DNA of 64,000 nt from Miltoncostaea sp963770865 (GTDB taxonomy: Bacteria; Actinomycetota; Thermoleophilia; Miltoncostaeales; Miltoncostaeaceae), in NCBI GenBank assembly GCA_963770865.1, contig CAVYRD010000012.1:62001-126000 (forward strand), in the 5' to 3' direction. Position 1 is the first letter of the stretch, and every line of letters begins with the position of its first letter. This document shows, piece by piece, positions 18,104 to 27,955 of this stretch. The notes below the pieces were generated by a model. That model was not told where the DNA came from. It saw only the letters and a program-made list of their open reading frames with translations, and made no database searches. The position numbers and the translations under genes were made by a program.

Positions 18104-19852
18104 GTGCTCAACCTCCGCCTCTACCGGACATCCTGGCTGGTCGCCGGCGTCGCCCTCGTCGTGGCGCTGCTGACGCTCCAGACGCCCGACGCGGGTCCGG
18201 AGCCGCTGCTGCCGTCGACGTTCGACGGCCAGGACGCCTTCCAGCTCGCCAAGCAGCTGGAGTCCGTCGCGCCCCAGCGGCCCGCCGGGTCGGCGCCGGA
18301 CCTGGCGGCGGCCCGCTTCGTCCAGGGGCAGCTCTCGCAGGTGCCCGGCGCCGCGGCGCCGGGGAGCCGGAAGAGCCGGGTGCAGGTGCAGGACTTCCAG
18401 GCCCGGCGCGACGGCGAGCCGGTGGACCTGCAGAACGTCTACCTCGTGGTGCCCGGGCGTGGCCGACGGCAACGTGCCGGGCGGCGTCGTCGTGGTGGCG
18501 CCGCGGGACACGCCCAACGGCGTCGCGGCCGGCGAGAGCTCGACCGCGGTCATGCTCCGCCTGGCCCAGGCCTCCGGCACGACGCGTCACCAGCGCCCGC
18601 ATCTGTTCGTCTCGACCGACGGCAGCACGGTCGGCAACGCCGGCCTGCGCTGGTTCCTGAAGCGCTTCTCGGCCTTTCCCATCTCGGCCGTGGTCGTCCT
18701 CGACGCGCCGGGCGAGGTGAACGGCGACCGCGTCCACGTCTGGACCGCCGGGCGCACCGACAAGCAGTCGCTCGGGCTCGGCAACATCGCCGCCCGGTCG
18801 GTGGAGCGGGTCGGCGGGCGCGCCCAGTGGGCCCCCTCGCTCACGGGCCAGCTCCTGCGCCTCGGGCCTGCCGCAGACCTTCGGCGACCAGGGCGCCGCC
18901 ATCGCGGCAGGCCTGCCGGCGGTCACGCTCTCCGGCCGCTCCGAGAGCCCGCTGCGGCGCGAGCGCGAGCCGACCGCCGAGCGCCTGGCGCTCGCCTCCA
19001 ACGCGGCCAACGACCTGCTGGGGGCGCTCGACGTCGCGCCCAGCATCCCGTCGGCCGACGGCAGCCTGCGTTTCGCCGGCAAGTTCCTGCGCCCCACCAT
19101 CGCGCGCTTCGCGCTGCTCCTGGTGATGCTGCCGGTGCTCGTCGCTCGCCCTCGACATCGTGGCGCGCCAGCGCCGCGCCCGGGTGCCGTTGGGCGACGG
19201 CCTGCGCACCGTCAGCCTGCGCTCCGTCCCCATCCTGGTCGCCCTGGTCGTCGCCCACCTGCTGTCGCTGGGCGGGCTGCTGCCGCAGGCGGCGGCCGGC
19301 GAGCCGCCGATCCCCGCCGACGCGCGCTTCGGCGCCCTGGCGGGGCTCGCGATCGTGCTGAGCCTCGCGGCCGGCGTCCTGGCCTGGCGCGCCACCCGCC
19401 GCGCCCGTGAGCGCGCGGCGGGTTCGCGCACGGCCGAGGGCACGGCGGCGCTCGGAGCGCTCGCGGTGCTCTTCGTGCTGCTCTGGCTGGTCAGCCCCTA
19501 TGCCCTGGTGCTGGCCGTGCCGGCCGCCCACGCGGCGCTGCTCGCCATCGGGGCGCGGCGGCCGTGGCACCTGCCCGCCCTCGCGGCGCTGGCGCTGCTG
19601 CCGCTGCTGCTGGGCGTGCTCCACGTCGCGGGCGTCCTGCACTCGAACGCCGCCTTCGCGGTCTGGTACCTGGCCGACACGATCGCCAACGGGTCGCGCG
19701 GGGCGACCGGTGCCCTCCTCGCCGTCCTGATCGCCGCCTGCCTCTGGTCGATCGCCGGTCTGGTGGCGGAGCAGGTCGGCAAGGGGGCGCTGCGGGCGCC
19801 GCGCCGCCCCCGCCCCCGCAGCCGCCCGCGATCCGCGTGGCCGCCGCGCTGA
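18104..19852 (+). CDS. M28 peptidase-like, multi-span membrane protein, three frame shifts
   Basis: About 581 residues starting at GTG 18104: a membrane anchor (LVAGVALVVALLTL), an outward M28-aminopeptidase-like domain, and about seven C-terminal spans. The M28 part has SVAPQRPAGSAPDLAAARFV, PGGVVVVAPRDTPNGVAAGESSTAVML and LFVSTDGSTVGNAGLRWFLKRF. These sit where active enzymes have their zinc-binding GANDNASG and catalytic EE blocks, but the expected Asp and Glu residues look replaced, so it may be inactive. Single extra bases near 18460, 18868 and 19144 break the frame; length 1749 fits three insertions. It resembles GPI-transamidase-related membrane proteins in layout only. Confidence 0.7.
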
Positions 19853-19871
19853 GCCGCTAGAGTCGCCGCCC

Positions 19872-20822
19872 GTGGCCGCACGCGTCGCATTCGTCTCGGT
19901 GGTCGTCCCGGTCTACAACGAGCGCGAATCGGTGCGCCCTCTCTCGGAGGAGCTGCTGACGGCGCTCCGCGGCCTGGGACGGCGCACCGAGATCCTCTTC
20001 GTCGACGACGGCTCCACCGACGGCACGACCGAGGTCCTCTCGGAGCTCGCCGCCGAGGAGCCGGAGATCGCGGTCGTGCGCCTGCGCCGCAACTTCGGCA
20101 AGGCGGCCGCCCTGATGGCCGGCTTCCGCGAGGCCCAGGGCGACGCGATCGTGACGATCGACGGCGACCTGCAGGACGACCCCTCGGAGATCCCGCGCCT
20201 GCTCGCGGAGCTCGAGGCAGGGGCGGACCTGGTGAGCGGCTGGAAGCGCGACCGCCGCGACCCGTGGAGCCGGCGCGCCGCCTCGGCCGTCTTCAACGGC
20301 GTCACCACGCGGATGTCCGGGCTCAAGCTCCACGACCTGAACTGCGGCTTCAAGGCCTACCGGGCCGAGGTGGTCCGCTCGCTGGCGCTGACCGGCGACC
20401 AGTACCGCTACATCCCGGTGCTCGCGGCCGCCGAGGGGTTCACGGTCCGCGAGCTGGCCGTCAACCACCGCCCGCGCAGGTACGGCCGCAGCAAGTACGG
20501 CCTCGAGCGCTACCTGCGCGGCTTCCTCGACCTGCTGACGATCCTGTTCATCGGCCGCTTCCGCCAGCGCCCGATGCACCTGTTCGGCGGCATCGGGATG
20601 CTCTTCATCGTGGTCGGCGTGATCATCTCCGCCTACCTGTCGGTGCTCCGCCTGTCGGGTGAGGCCATCGGCGCGAGGCCCCTTCTGTTGCTGGGCGTGC
20701 TGCTGATCGTGGTCGGCGTCCAGCTGTTCACGATCGGCCTGGTCAGCGAGATGATCCAGCGGTACCACCTGCGCCCGCAGGACGAGGAGGCGCGGTCGCG
20801 GGTGGAGCGCGTCCTACGCTGA
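19872..20822 (+). CDS. Family 2 glycosyltransferase, polyprenyl-phosphate sugar transferase type
   Basis: A 316-residue inverting transferase. SVVVPVYNERESV, FVDDGSTDGT and TIDGDLQDDPSEIP (DxD-type metal site) belong to the GT-A fold, and two hydrophobic segments at about 237-258 and 270-292 anchor it. This is the DPM1/GtrB/ArnC layout that moves a sugar from a nucleotide to undecaprenyl phosphate on the inner membrane face. Start GTG 19872 has TAGAGT 8 bases upstream. It can feed the lipid-linked-sugar-dependent transferases encoded downstream. Confidence 0.92.
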   Translation: MAARVAFVSVVVPVYNERESVRPLSEELLTALRGLGRRTEILFVDDGSTDGTTEVLSELAAEEPEIAVVRLRRNFGKAAALMAGFREAQGDAIVTIDGDLQDDPSEIPRLLAELEAGADLVSGWKRDRRDPWSRRAASAVFNGVTTRMSGLKLHDLNCGFKAYRAEVVRSLALTGDQYRYIPVLAAAEGFTVRELAVNHRPRRYGRSKYGLERYLRGFLDLLTILFIGRFRQRPMHLFGGIGMLFIVVGVIISAYLSVLRLSGEAIGARPLLLLGVLLIVVGVQLFTIGLVSEMIQRYHLRPQDEEARSRVERVLR

Positions 20823-20832
20823 GGTCCGCCGC

Positions 20833-21940
20833 GTGCGGGTGATGTGGCTCGGCACCTACGACCGGGCCTACCCGCGGCCCCGGGTCCTGATCGCCGGGCT
20901 GCGCGCCGCCGGGCACGAGGTGGTGGAGCACCACCGCCCGGTCTGGGACGGCCGCGACCGCACCGGCGGCCTGCGCCCCGGCCCGCTCGCCGCCTCGGCG
21001 CTGCGCTTCGCGTGGGCCTGGGCCGGACTGGCCCGCGCCGGCCTGCGCGAGCGGCCGGTGGACGCGGTCGTGGCCGGCTACCTGGCCCAGCCCGACGCGC
21101 TGCCCGCCTGGTGCGTCGCGCGCGCCCGCCGGGCGCCGCTGGTGGTGGACATGATGATCTCGCTCGCCGACACGCTGGCCGACGACCGCGCCATGGCCGG
21201 CCGCGCCGCCGGGGCCGTCCTGGCCGGCATCGACCGGATGAGCCTGCGCCTGGCCGACCTGGTGCTGGCCGACACCGCGGCGGGGGCCGACTGGCTGGCG
21301 CGACGCTTCGGGGTCGACCGCGCGCGCATCGCCGTGGTGCCGGTCGGCGCCGAGCCCGAGCGCTTCCCGCGCACGCCGCCACCCGACGGGCCGCCGCACG
21401 TCCTCTTCTACGGCAAGCTCGCCCCGCTGCACGGAGTGGCCACGGTGCTGGAGGCCGCCCGCCGGCCCGGCGTGCCCCCGGTGCGGCTGATCGGCGACGG
21501 CCAGCTCGGCCCCTGGCTGGAGTCCGAGCTCGCGCGCGAGCGCCCGGCGGGCCTCGTGTGGGAGCGCTGGGTCCCGTACGAGCGCCTCGGCGACGAGGTG
21601 GCCGCGGCCGCGATCTGCCTGGGGGTCTTCGGGACCAGCGAGAAGGCCGCGCGGGTGGTGCCGAACAAGGTCTGGCAGGCGATGGCCGCCGGGCGGCCGG
21701 TCGTCACGGCCGACACGCCGGGGGTGCGGGAGGTGCTCGAGGACGGCGTGAGCGCCCTGCTCGTGCCGCCCGGCGACGCCGCCGCGCTGGCCGCCGCCCT
21801 GGCCCGCCTGGGCGCCGATCCGGACCTGCAGACGCCGCCTCGGGGACGCCGGCCACGAGGTCTTCCTGCGCCGCGGCGCGCCGGCCGCGGCCGCCGCCGA
21901 CCTGCTCGCGGCGCTCGCACCTCTAACCTCCCGGGCATGA
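20833..21940 (+). CDS. Glycosyltransferase family 4, one frame shift
   Basis: About 368 residues of a GT-B transferase starting at GTG 20833. WLGTYDRAYPRPRVLIAGLRAAGHEV begins the acceptor half; VVPVGAEPERFPRT, VLFYGKLAPLHGVATVLEA, EKAARVVPNKVWQAMAAGRPVVTAD and DGVSALLVPPGDAAAL make up the donor half. A single extra base near 21833 breaks the last 35 codons. Restored, the protein ends 4 bases into the next gene in an ATGA overlap. Length 1108 is 1 modulo 3. Substrates unknown; it follows directly on the polyprenyl-phosphate transferase. Confidence 0.85.
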
Positions 21941-22705
21941 GCGCACCCGAGATCGCGGTCCACGACTGGGGGGACTCCCCGGAGCTGTACGGCCCCCGCC
22001 ACGACTTCCGCGAGGCGCTGATCCTGCGCCGCCTGCTGCCGGCCCTGCCGGGTCCCGAGGTGCTGAACGCGGGCGCCGGGGCCGGGAGCCTCACCCTGAA
22101 GCTGGTGGACAAGGGCCTGCGCGTCACCTCCACCGATTACAGCCCCGAGCTCTGCGAGTGGACGCGCCGGGCGCTGCGCGCCCGCGGCGCCGAGGAGGGC
22201 AACCCGGTGATCGCGGGCGACCTCCAGACCCTGGAGCTGCCGCCCGCGAGCGTTCGACGCGGCGGTGTGCGCGGAGGTGCTGGAGCACCTCGACGACGAC
22301 GCGGCCGCCCTGGGCGTCCTCGCCGGCGCCCTGCGGCCGGGCGGCCTGCTGCTGGTCACCGTCCCCGCCAACCCCTACCGCTACGACTGGACCGACCGCT
22401 GGGCCGGCCACCGGCGCCGCTACACCGCCGAGGGCCTGGGCGAGCGGATCGCCGAGGCGGGGTTCGAGGACGTGGACGTCCAGGGCTGGGGCTTCCCGCT
22501 CACCGGCCTCTACCACCGCCAGGTCTACCGGCGCGCGCTGCGGCGGCGCCTGGCGGCGGGCGACGGGCAGCCCGGCGGGGCGCCGCCCCAGCTCGTGTCG
22601 CGGGTCCTGCGGGCGGCGCTCGAGATCGACTCGGCCTTCGTCGGCCGCCGGCCCGGCTACCACGGCCTGCTGGCCACCGCGCGGCGGCGTGCCGAACCCG
22701 GCTGA
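21937..22705 (+). CDS. SAM-dependent methyltransferase, one frame shift
   Basis: A class I methyltransferase of about 255 residues starting at ATG 21937, which has TAACCT 7 bases upstream as well as the ATGA overlap. EVLNAGAGAGSLTLKLVDKG is motif I and VTSTDYSPELCEW the second SAM contact. After the break near 22254 come FDAAVCAEVLEHLDDD and LRPGGLLLVTVPANPYRYDWTDRWAGHRRRYT. One extra base explains the break (769 bases, 1 modulo 3). The RYDWTDRWAGHRRRY stretch is common in methyltransferases of glycan loci. Confidence 0.83.
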
Positions 22706-23624
22706 GGCCGCGACCGGCCCGCCCGCGGGGGCGAGCCCCTGGCGCCGCAGGGGCGGGCTCATCGCGGGCGCCCTCGTGCTGGGCTTCCTCGGCTGGGCGC
22801 TCGTCGACGGCTGGTCGGCGGTCGCCGACTACGACTGGAACGTGGAGCCAGGGCTCCTCGCCCTCGCCTGCGTCGTCCTGCTCGTCTTCTACCTGGCGAG
22901 CGGCCTCGGCTACGTGGCCGTGTCCGGCCGCCTGTTCCACGGCGGCCCGCCGGCCCGGGTGATGCTGGCGATCTGGGCCAAGTCGCTCCTCGGCCGCTAC
23001 GTGCCGGGCAACGTCCTGATGGTGCTCGGTCGCGTGGTCCTCGCGTACGAGCGCGGCGTGCCGCGGCGCGTGACCCTCGCGGCGACCGTCTACGAGCAGA
23101 TCCTGGCCCTCGGCGTGGCGGCCGCCGGCGGGGTCGTGTTCATCGCCCTCTACGGCGGGGGCGGCGCGCGCACCTGGCTCCTGGCCCTGGTGCCCCTCGG
23201 CCTGCTCTGCCTGCACCCCCGGATCTTCGGGCCGGCCTCGGCCTGGGCCCTGCGCCTCGTGAAGCGCGAGCCGCTGCCGCGCCTCATCCCGCCGAGCCCG
23301 CTCGCGGCCCTGCTGGCCTGGTACGCGTTCACGGCGGCCCTCCTGGCCCTCGGCATCTGGCTGCTGGTGCGCTCGGCCGCCGGGCCGGAGGCGGGCAGCC
23401 TCGCCTTCGTCGGCCTCGCCTTCCTGCTCTCGTTCGCGGTCTCGACCCTCGCGTTCATCTTCCCCTCGGGCCTCGGGGTGCGGGAGGGGGCCTTCGCCAT
23501 CGCGCTCGCGGTCAACCTGCCCGGCAGCGTGGCGGTCGCGCTTTCGGTGGGCGTGCGGGTGATGCTGACCACGGTCGAGCTCGTGTTCATCGCCGGCGCC
23601 GTCCTCGCGGGGCGCGACCGGTGA
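22689..23624 (+). CDS. Lysylphosphatidylglycerol synthase-type transmembrane protein (flippase-like, UPF0104)
   Basis: A 311-residue protein with about eight membrane spans. KSLLGRYVPGNVLMVLGRVVLAYERGVP and FIFPSGLGVREGAFAIAL are the signature loops of the LPG_synthase_TM family (PF03706), which includes the flippase half of MprF and many uncharacterised members in glycan loci. GTG 22689 lies inside the end of the methyltransferase gene (17-base overlap). It has no catalytic transferase domain. Moving lipid-linked sugars across the membrane is a plausible but unproven role. Confidence 0.85.
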   Translation: MPNPAEAATGPPAGASPWRRRGGLIAGALVLGFLGWALVDGWSAVADYDWNVEPGLLALACVVLLVFYLASGLGYVAVSGRLFHGGPPARVMLAIWAKSLLGRYVPGNVLMVLGRVVLAYERGVPRRVTLAATVYEQILALGVAAAGGVVFIALYGGGGARTWLLALVPLGLLCLHPRIFGPASAWALRLVKREPLPRLIPPSPLAALLAWYAFTAALLALGIWLLVRSAAGPEAGSLAFVGLAFLLSFAVSTLAFIFPSGLGVREGAFAIALAVNLPGSVAVALSVGVRVMLTTVELVFIAGAVLAGRDR

Positions 23625-25144
23625 GCTCGGCCCCGCCGGTCACCCGGCCGGCTCCTGCGCCCTCGTGGACCCGGCGCAGCACGCGGCGCCCCGAGATCGC
23701 GGTCTGGGCGATGATCGCCGTCTGGGCGGGGGTCCTCTCCTACCTCTCGGTGGCTCGCCAGCGCGCCTTCTGGACCGGCCGCTTCGACGTCGGGAACATG
23801 GTCCAGGCCGTGTGGAGCACCGCCCACGGGCGGCCCCTCGAGACGACCGACGTCAACGGCGAGCAGTTCTCGCGCCTCGGGGCGCACGTTGACCCGATCC
23901 TGGCCGTCTTCACGCCGCTCACCTGGACCGGCCACCTGCCCGAGGCCCTGCTCGTCTCCCAGGCCGTGATCGTGGCGCTCGGCGCCCTGCCGGCCTTCTG
24001 GCTGGGGCGCCGCTGGCTCGGCGACGACCGCCTGGCGGTCGCCGCGGCGGCCGTCTACCTGCTCTACCCGCCGACGATGTGGGCGACGGTCACCGAGTTC
24101 CACCCGGTGACGCTGGCCGCGCCGCTGCTGATGTTCTGCATCTGGGCGGCCGAGGAGCGTCGTTACCTGCTGCTCACCGTCTTCGCCACGCTGGCGGCGC
24201 TGACCAAGGAGGAGGTCGGCCTCGCCCTGGCGATGCTCGGCGTCTGGATGGTGGTTCGCGGTGCGGGCCGCCGCTACGGCGCCTTCCTGGCGGCCGCCGG
24301 CTTGGCGTGGACGGCCTTCGCCGTGCTGGTGGTGATCCCCCGCTACAACGACGGCCGCGGGTCGGAGTTCGTCAGCCGCTACACGTCGCTCGGCGACGAC
24401 GGCCACGGCATCGCGACGACCCTGCTCACGCACCCGTGGGAGGCCGTGCAGCTGGTCGCCTCCTACGACCGGCTGAGCTACCTCGGCGCCCTGCTCATAC
24501 CGCTGCTCCTGCTGCCCCTGGCGGCACCCCTGCTGCTGCTCGGCGCTTTGCCGGAGGTGCTGATCAACATCCTCGCGGACTGGTTCCCGCAGTACTCGAT
24601 CCAGTTCCAGTACGTCGCGGTGATCATCCCGTTCGCGGTCGCAGCGGCGATCATGGGCCTCGGCCGCCTGCGCCGCGCCTCCCGGCCGGCCCCGCTGGTG
24701 CGGCTGCTCGAGGACGCCCGCGCCGTGGCCGCGGTGTGGGTGGGGGCCGCCGCGATCTCGGGCGTCTACCTGGGGCCGCTGCCATGGTGGAGCGATGTGC
24801 CGGTCGTCGGGTCGAGCGCGCGCGTCGAGCAATACCGGGTGACCGACCACTCCCGGGCGATGGCCCGCGCGGTGGCCCTCATCCCCGACGGCGTGCCGGT
24901 CTCGGCGGGCAACCTGCTCGGCGCGCACCTGTCCGAGCGCCGGCGCATCTACACCTTCCCGGTTATCCGGGACGCGCGCTGGGTGATCGTCGACAGCCGC
25001 CGCCCCTACGTCGCCGACCGCCTGCTGCCGCGTGACCACCTCTTCCACCTCCTGCGCCTCCGCGCGCGCACGGACATGCGGCTCGTGTTCCAGGAGGACG
25101 GCGTGCTGGTCTTCCGGCGCGTCCGCGCGAGGGCCGGCGCGTGA
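23621..25144 (+). CDS. DUF2079 membrane protein
   Basis: A 507-residue polytopic protein starting at GTG 23621 (GTGA overlap). RFDVGNMVQAVWSTAHGRPLETT, GAHVDPILAVFTPLTW and ATVTEFHPVTLAAPLLMFCIWAAEERRY are characteristic of DUF2079 (PF09852), related in layout to GT-C glycosyltransferases: about ten spans and an acidic first external loop. The C-terminal 100 residues form a soluble outward domain. If active, such proteins would use a polyprenyl-phosphate sugar, which the enzyme at 19872 could supply. Confidence 0.85.
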   Translation: MSSAPPVTRPAPAPSWTRRSTRRPEIAVWAMIAVWAGVLSYLSVARQRAFWTGRFDVGNMVQAVWSTAHGRPLETTDVNGEQFSRLGAHVDPILAVFTPLTWTGHLPEALLVSQAVIVALGALPAFWLGRRWLGDDRLAVAAAAVYLLYPPTMWATVTEFHPVTLAAPLLMFCIWAAEERRYLLLTVFATLAALTKEEVGLALAMLGVWMVVRGAGRRYGAFLAAAGLAWTAFAVLVVIPRYNDGRGSEFVSRYTSLGDDGHGIATTLLTHPWEAVQLVASYDRLSYLGALLIPLLLLPLAAPLLLLGALPEVLINILADWFPQYSIQFQYVAVIIPFAVAAAIMGLGRLRRASRPAPLVRLLEDARAVAAVWVGAAAISGVYLGPLPWWSDVPVVGSSARVEQYRVTDHSRAMARAVALIPDGVPVSAGNLLGAHLSERRRIYTFPVIRDARWVIVDSRRPYVADRLLPRDHLFHLLRLRARTDMRLVFQEDGVLVFRRVRARAGA

Positions 25145-25599
25145 GCGCCGTCATGCCGCGCCTCGCCGGGGGCATGCTCCTCACGCTCGGGGTCGCGGTC
25201 GCCGCCCTGCCCGGGCTCACCTGGTTCACGGCCCCGCCGGACGCCGAGCGCGCCCACGCGAGCGGCTTCGCCGGCGCGGGCGAGCTGTGGCTGCTGCCGG
25301 CGCTCGGGATCCTGGTCGTGCTGGCGGGCGCGGGTCTGGTGGGCAGCCGACCGGGCGGGGCGCGCACGGTCGCGCGCTGGGCCGGCCCTCTGGCGCTCGG
25401 CGCGGGCCTCGTGGCGGTCGCCTTCGCGGCGTGGGCCGGGGCCGACCCGGCCGTCACGCTGACGGTGGCGCTGCCGGGCGGGACCGAGACCGTCCCGGCC
25501 GAGGTCGCCCTGGCGCCGGCCGCGGTGGCGACGCCGGTCGTCGCGGCGATCGTCGCGGCGATCGGGGCGGGGGCCACCTGGGCCGGCTGGCGGAAGTGA
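25141..25599 (+). CDS. Small four-span membrane protein (Trp-operon-associated type)
   Basis: A 152-residue protein with four hydrophobic segments and an external loop after the first (PGLTWFTAPPDAERAHASGFAGAGELW). The span layout and WFT motif resemble the actinobacterial trp-region conserved membrane protein family, but no trp genes are present. Start GTG 25141 overlaps the DUF2079 stop. Conserved function is unknown. It is co-translated with GT-C-like proteins on both sides. Confidence 0.65.
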   Translation: MSAVMPRLAGGMLLTLGVAVAALPGLTWFTAPPDAERAHASGFAGAGELWLLPALGILVVLAGAGLVGSRPGGARTVARWAGPLALGAGLVAVAFAAWAGADPAVTLTVALPGGTETVPAEVALAPAAVATPVVAAIVAAIGAGATWAGWRK

Positions 25600-26765
25600 G
25601 GGCGGCGGCCCCGGCGGCCGCCGCGCGCCCGGCGGCCCGATGGCGCGTGCCGCTGGTCGCGTGGGCCGCCTCGCGGCTCCTGATCCTGGCCGCGACGCTC
25701 GCGGCGAGCGCGGCGTTCGGGGTGCCCACCCGCGGCGTTGACCCGGCGGTGCCGGGCGGGCTCACCCAGATCGGCGGCTGGGACACGACCTGGTACCTCG
25801 ACGTGGCCCGCCACGGCTACGCCCACGACATGGGCCAGGTCGGCGAGGTCTTCACCAACCTGGCCTTCTTCCCGCTGATGCCGGCGATCATGGCCGTGTT
25901 CCTGGCCGTCGGCCTCAACCCCTTCGTCGGGGCGCTGGTGGTCTCGAACCTCGCGTTCCTCGGGGCGCTCGCCGGGCTCCACGCGGTCACGTCGGAGCGG
26001 ATGGGACCGGACGCGGCCGACCGCGCGGTCTGGGTGCTCGCGCTGGCGCCGCCCGCCCTCTACTGCTCGATGGCCTACACCGAGGGGATCGCGGTGCTCT
26101 GCGCCGTCGGCGCGGCCCTGCTCGCGATGCGCGGGCGCTGGGCCCTGGCCGGGTTCGTGGCCGCGGCGGCCGCGCTCACGCGGCCCACCGGGATCATCGT
26201 GGCGCTGCTCGTCGGCCTGCTCGCGTTCCACGCCCCGGGGCCCGGGCGCCTGCGCCGCGCCGCCGTCGGGGTGCTGCCGGCCGTCGCGGCCGCGGCGGCC
26301 TTCCTCGGCTGGATGGCCGTCGCGCGCGGGTCGGCCCTGCTGCCGCTCGAGGCCCAGCGCGCCTGGGACCGGGGTCAGCTCGGGATCGGCCTGGTGACGG
26401 CGGCTCCGCGCGAGATCGCCGCGGGCTGGGGACACGTGGTGGGCGGGGAGTTCAGCGCGGCCTGGCACGCGACGATCCGCGACGTCGCGTTCCTCGCGAT
26501 CTACCTCGTGCTGCTGGTCGCCCTCTGGCGCCGGGAGGGCGGCATCCGCTCCCCGTGGGTCGCCTACGCGCTCGCCGTGATCGCCGTGCCGCTGTCGAGC
26601 GGGACGGTCACCTCGATGGCCCGCTTCGGCCTCCTGGCCTTCCCGCTCGCGTGGCCGGTGGCCGACTGGCTGGGCGAGGACCCGCGCCGTGCCCGCTGGG
26701 CCGGCGGCGCGGCGGTGGTGGTGACGCTGCTGATGGTGGCCCAGCTCACGATGCGCTCCCCCTGA
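25596..26765 (+). CDS. PIG-V-like mannosyltransferase (GT-C fold)
   Basis: A 389-residue integral membrane protein starting at GTG 25596 in a GTGA overlap. GGWDTTWYLDVARHGY in the first external loop is the WDxxWYxxIAxxGY signature of the PIG-V/GPI mannosyltransferase II relatives common in actinobacteria. LALAPPALYCSMAYTEGIAVL and AAALTRPTGIIV are further conserved loops. About nine spans. Enzymes of this kind use polyprenyl-phosphate mannose at the outer face. It closes the lipid-linked-sugar operon and runs 20 bases into the convergent nuclease-like gene. Confidence 0.87.
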   Translation: MRAAAPAAAARPAARWRVPLVAWAASRLLILAATLAASAAFGVPTRGVDPAVPGGLTQIGGWDTTWYLDVARHGYAHDMGQVGEVFTNLAFFPLMPAIMAVFLAVGLNPFVGALVVSNLAFLGALAGLHAVTSERMGPDAADRAVWVLALAPPALYCSMAYTEGIAVLCAVGAALLAMRGRWALAGFVAAAAALTRPTGIIVALLVGLLAFHAPGPGRLRRAAVGVLPAVAAAAAFLGWMAVARGSALLPLEAQRAWDRGQLGIGLVTAAPREIAAGWGHVVGGEFSAAWHATIRDVAFLAIYLVLLVALWRREGGIRSPWVAYALAVIAVPLSSGTVTSMARFGLLAFPLAWPVADWLGEDPRRARWAGGAAVVVTLLMVAQLTMRSP

Positions 26766-27666
26766 CGCGCAGCACCGCGACCACCGCGTCGTGGTCCGAC
26801 AGCCGCACCCGGCGGGCCGCGCCGCGCCAGGTGACGCCCACCTCGCGCTCCTCGGGGGCCAGCCGCCGCGCCGGCTCCACCTCGTCGAGGCCCCGGTGGA
26901 GGACCCGGTCGATGCCGATCCCGCCGCCGCGCCGCGCGCCCTCCCAGCCCTCCTCGGCCAGGGCCGCGAACGCCGGGTGCGAGGGCGGCGCGTTCAGGTC
27001 GCCCGCGAGGACGGCCGGGCGCCCGTCCGCCGCGTCGAGCACCGCCGCCGCGGCGCGGGCGATCTCCCCGCCAACCACGTCCGGGTGGCGCGCGTTGTGG
27101 GTGTGGGTGCAGCCGATCGCGATCTCCGTGCCGTCGGCGGTGCGCGCCCGCACCACCAGCACGCGCCGCGGCTCCGGCAGGTAGCGCACGAGCTCGCCGC
27201 GCTCGAGGCCCAGGGAGCGGGCCGCGCGCAGGATGTCGCGCACCGGGTTCAGCCGCACCGAGCGGCGGCTGCCGCCGACCATCGTCAGGCGCGGGCCCAG
27301 GAGGATCACGTTTGCGTTGCCCTCGTGGGTGCGCCAGAGGTCCGGGTTGCGGGCGGCGAGGGCGTCGCGCAGCCGCGCCGGGCCGATCAGCGGGCCGGTG
27401 GTGGTCCATTCGGGCCGCATCCCGGTGATCTGAGCGATGCGGCGCACGGCGGAGGTCGTCACCTCCTGCAGCGCGCAGACGTCCGGCTCCCACGCCACGA
27501 GCCGCTGCGCCATAAGGTCGGTCAGCTTGCGGTTGACGTGCATGTGGACGCCGTCGTCCTCGGGGACGCGCCGCCAGGTGGACCGCCGCGTTGCGCCGAG
27601 CCCGGGCAGCCCGTCGCGCCCGTGGAAGAGGTTCCAGGTCACGATCCGGATCGTCGTCCCGCCCAC
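26746..27666 (-). CDS. Endonuclease/exonuclease/phosphatase family protein
   Basis: A 306-residue EEP-fold hydrolase. IVTWNLFHGRD, CALQEVTT, CTHTHNARHPD, GDLNAPPSHPAF and VRLSDHDAVVAV hold the conserved Asn, Glu, His, Asp-x-Asn and final Asp-His pairs of the metal-dependent active site. Members cut DNA, phosphoinositides or other phosphodiesters, and the substrate cannot be assigned. There is no signal peptide. Start GTG 27666 has a TAGTCT element 6 bases upstream, so the mRNA is probably leaderless. Confidence 0.88.
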   Translation of the reverse strand: MGGTTIRIVTWNLFHGRDGLPGLGATRRSTWRRVPEDDGVHMHVNRKLTDLMAQRLVAWEPDVCALQEVTTSAVRRIAQITGMRPEWTTTGPLIGPARLRDALAARNPDLWRTHEGNANVILLGPRLTMVGGSRRSVRLNPVRDILRAARSLGLERGELVRYLPEPRRVLVVRARTADGTEIAIGCTHTHNARHPDVVGGEIARAAAAVLDAADGRPAVLAGDLNAPPSHPAFAALAEEGWEGARRGGGIGIDRVLHRGLDEVEPARRLAPEEREVGVTWRGAARRVRLSDHDAVVAVLRVRGSAS

Positions 27667-27721
27667 GGCACGAGACTACTTCCCCTTGCGCCGCGCTCCG
27701 CGAGCAGGAAGTCTGCCCGGC

Positions 27722-27955
27722 GTGCGCGAAGCCACCCCTTCCCCGGCGGGCGCCCGTCGCCGCTGGGTCGTCGCCTACTGGGTGGGCGCCGTCCTCCTCT
27801 ACGCGGGCCTCGGCGTGTTCTTCCAGCCGTTCTTCCTGCTCGGGTTCTGGGAGTCGATGCCCTTCCTGCTGCTCGCCACCTGGATCGCGAGCCGCCTGTT
27901 CCCGCGCGCGGCCGCGCCACCGCCCGCGCCCGCCCCCACCGCGGCCCCGGAGTGA
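27722..27955 (+). CDS. Small two-span membrane protein
   Basis: A 77-residue protein of unknown function starting at GTG 27722, with hydrophobic segments at about 16-33 and 42-58 separated by LLGFWESMPF, and a Pro/Ala tail. Its stop overlaps the next start as GTGA, which supports both starts. It is probably a partner of, or accessory to, the membrane hydrolase downstream. Confidence 0.65.
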   Translation: MREATPSPAGARRRWVVAYWVGAVLLYAGLGVFFQPFFLLGFWESMPFLLLATWIASRLFPRAAAPPPAPAPTAAPE

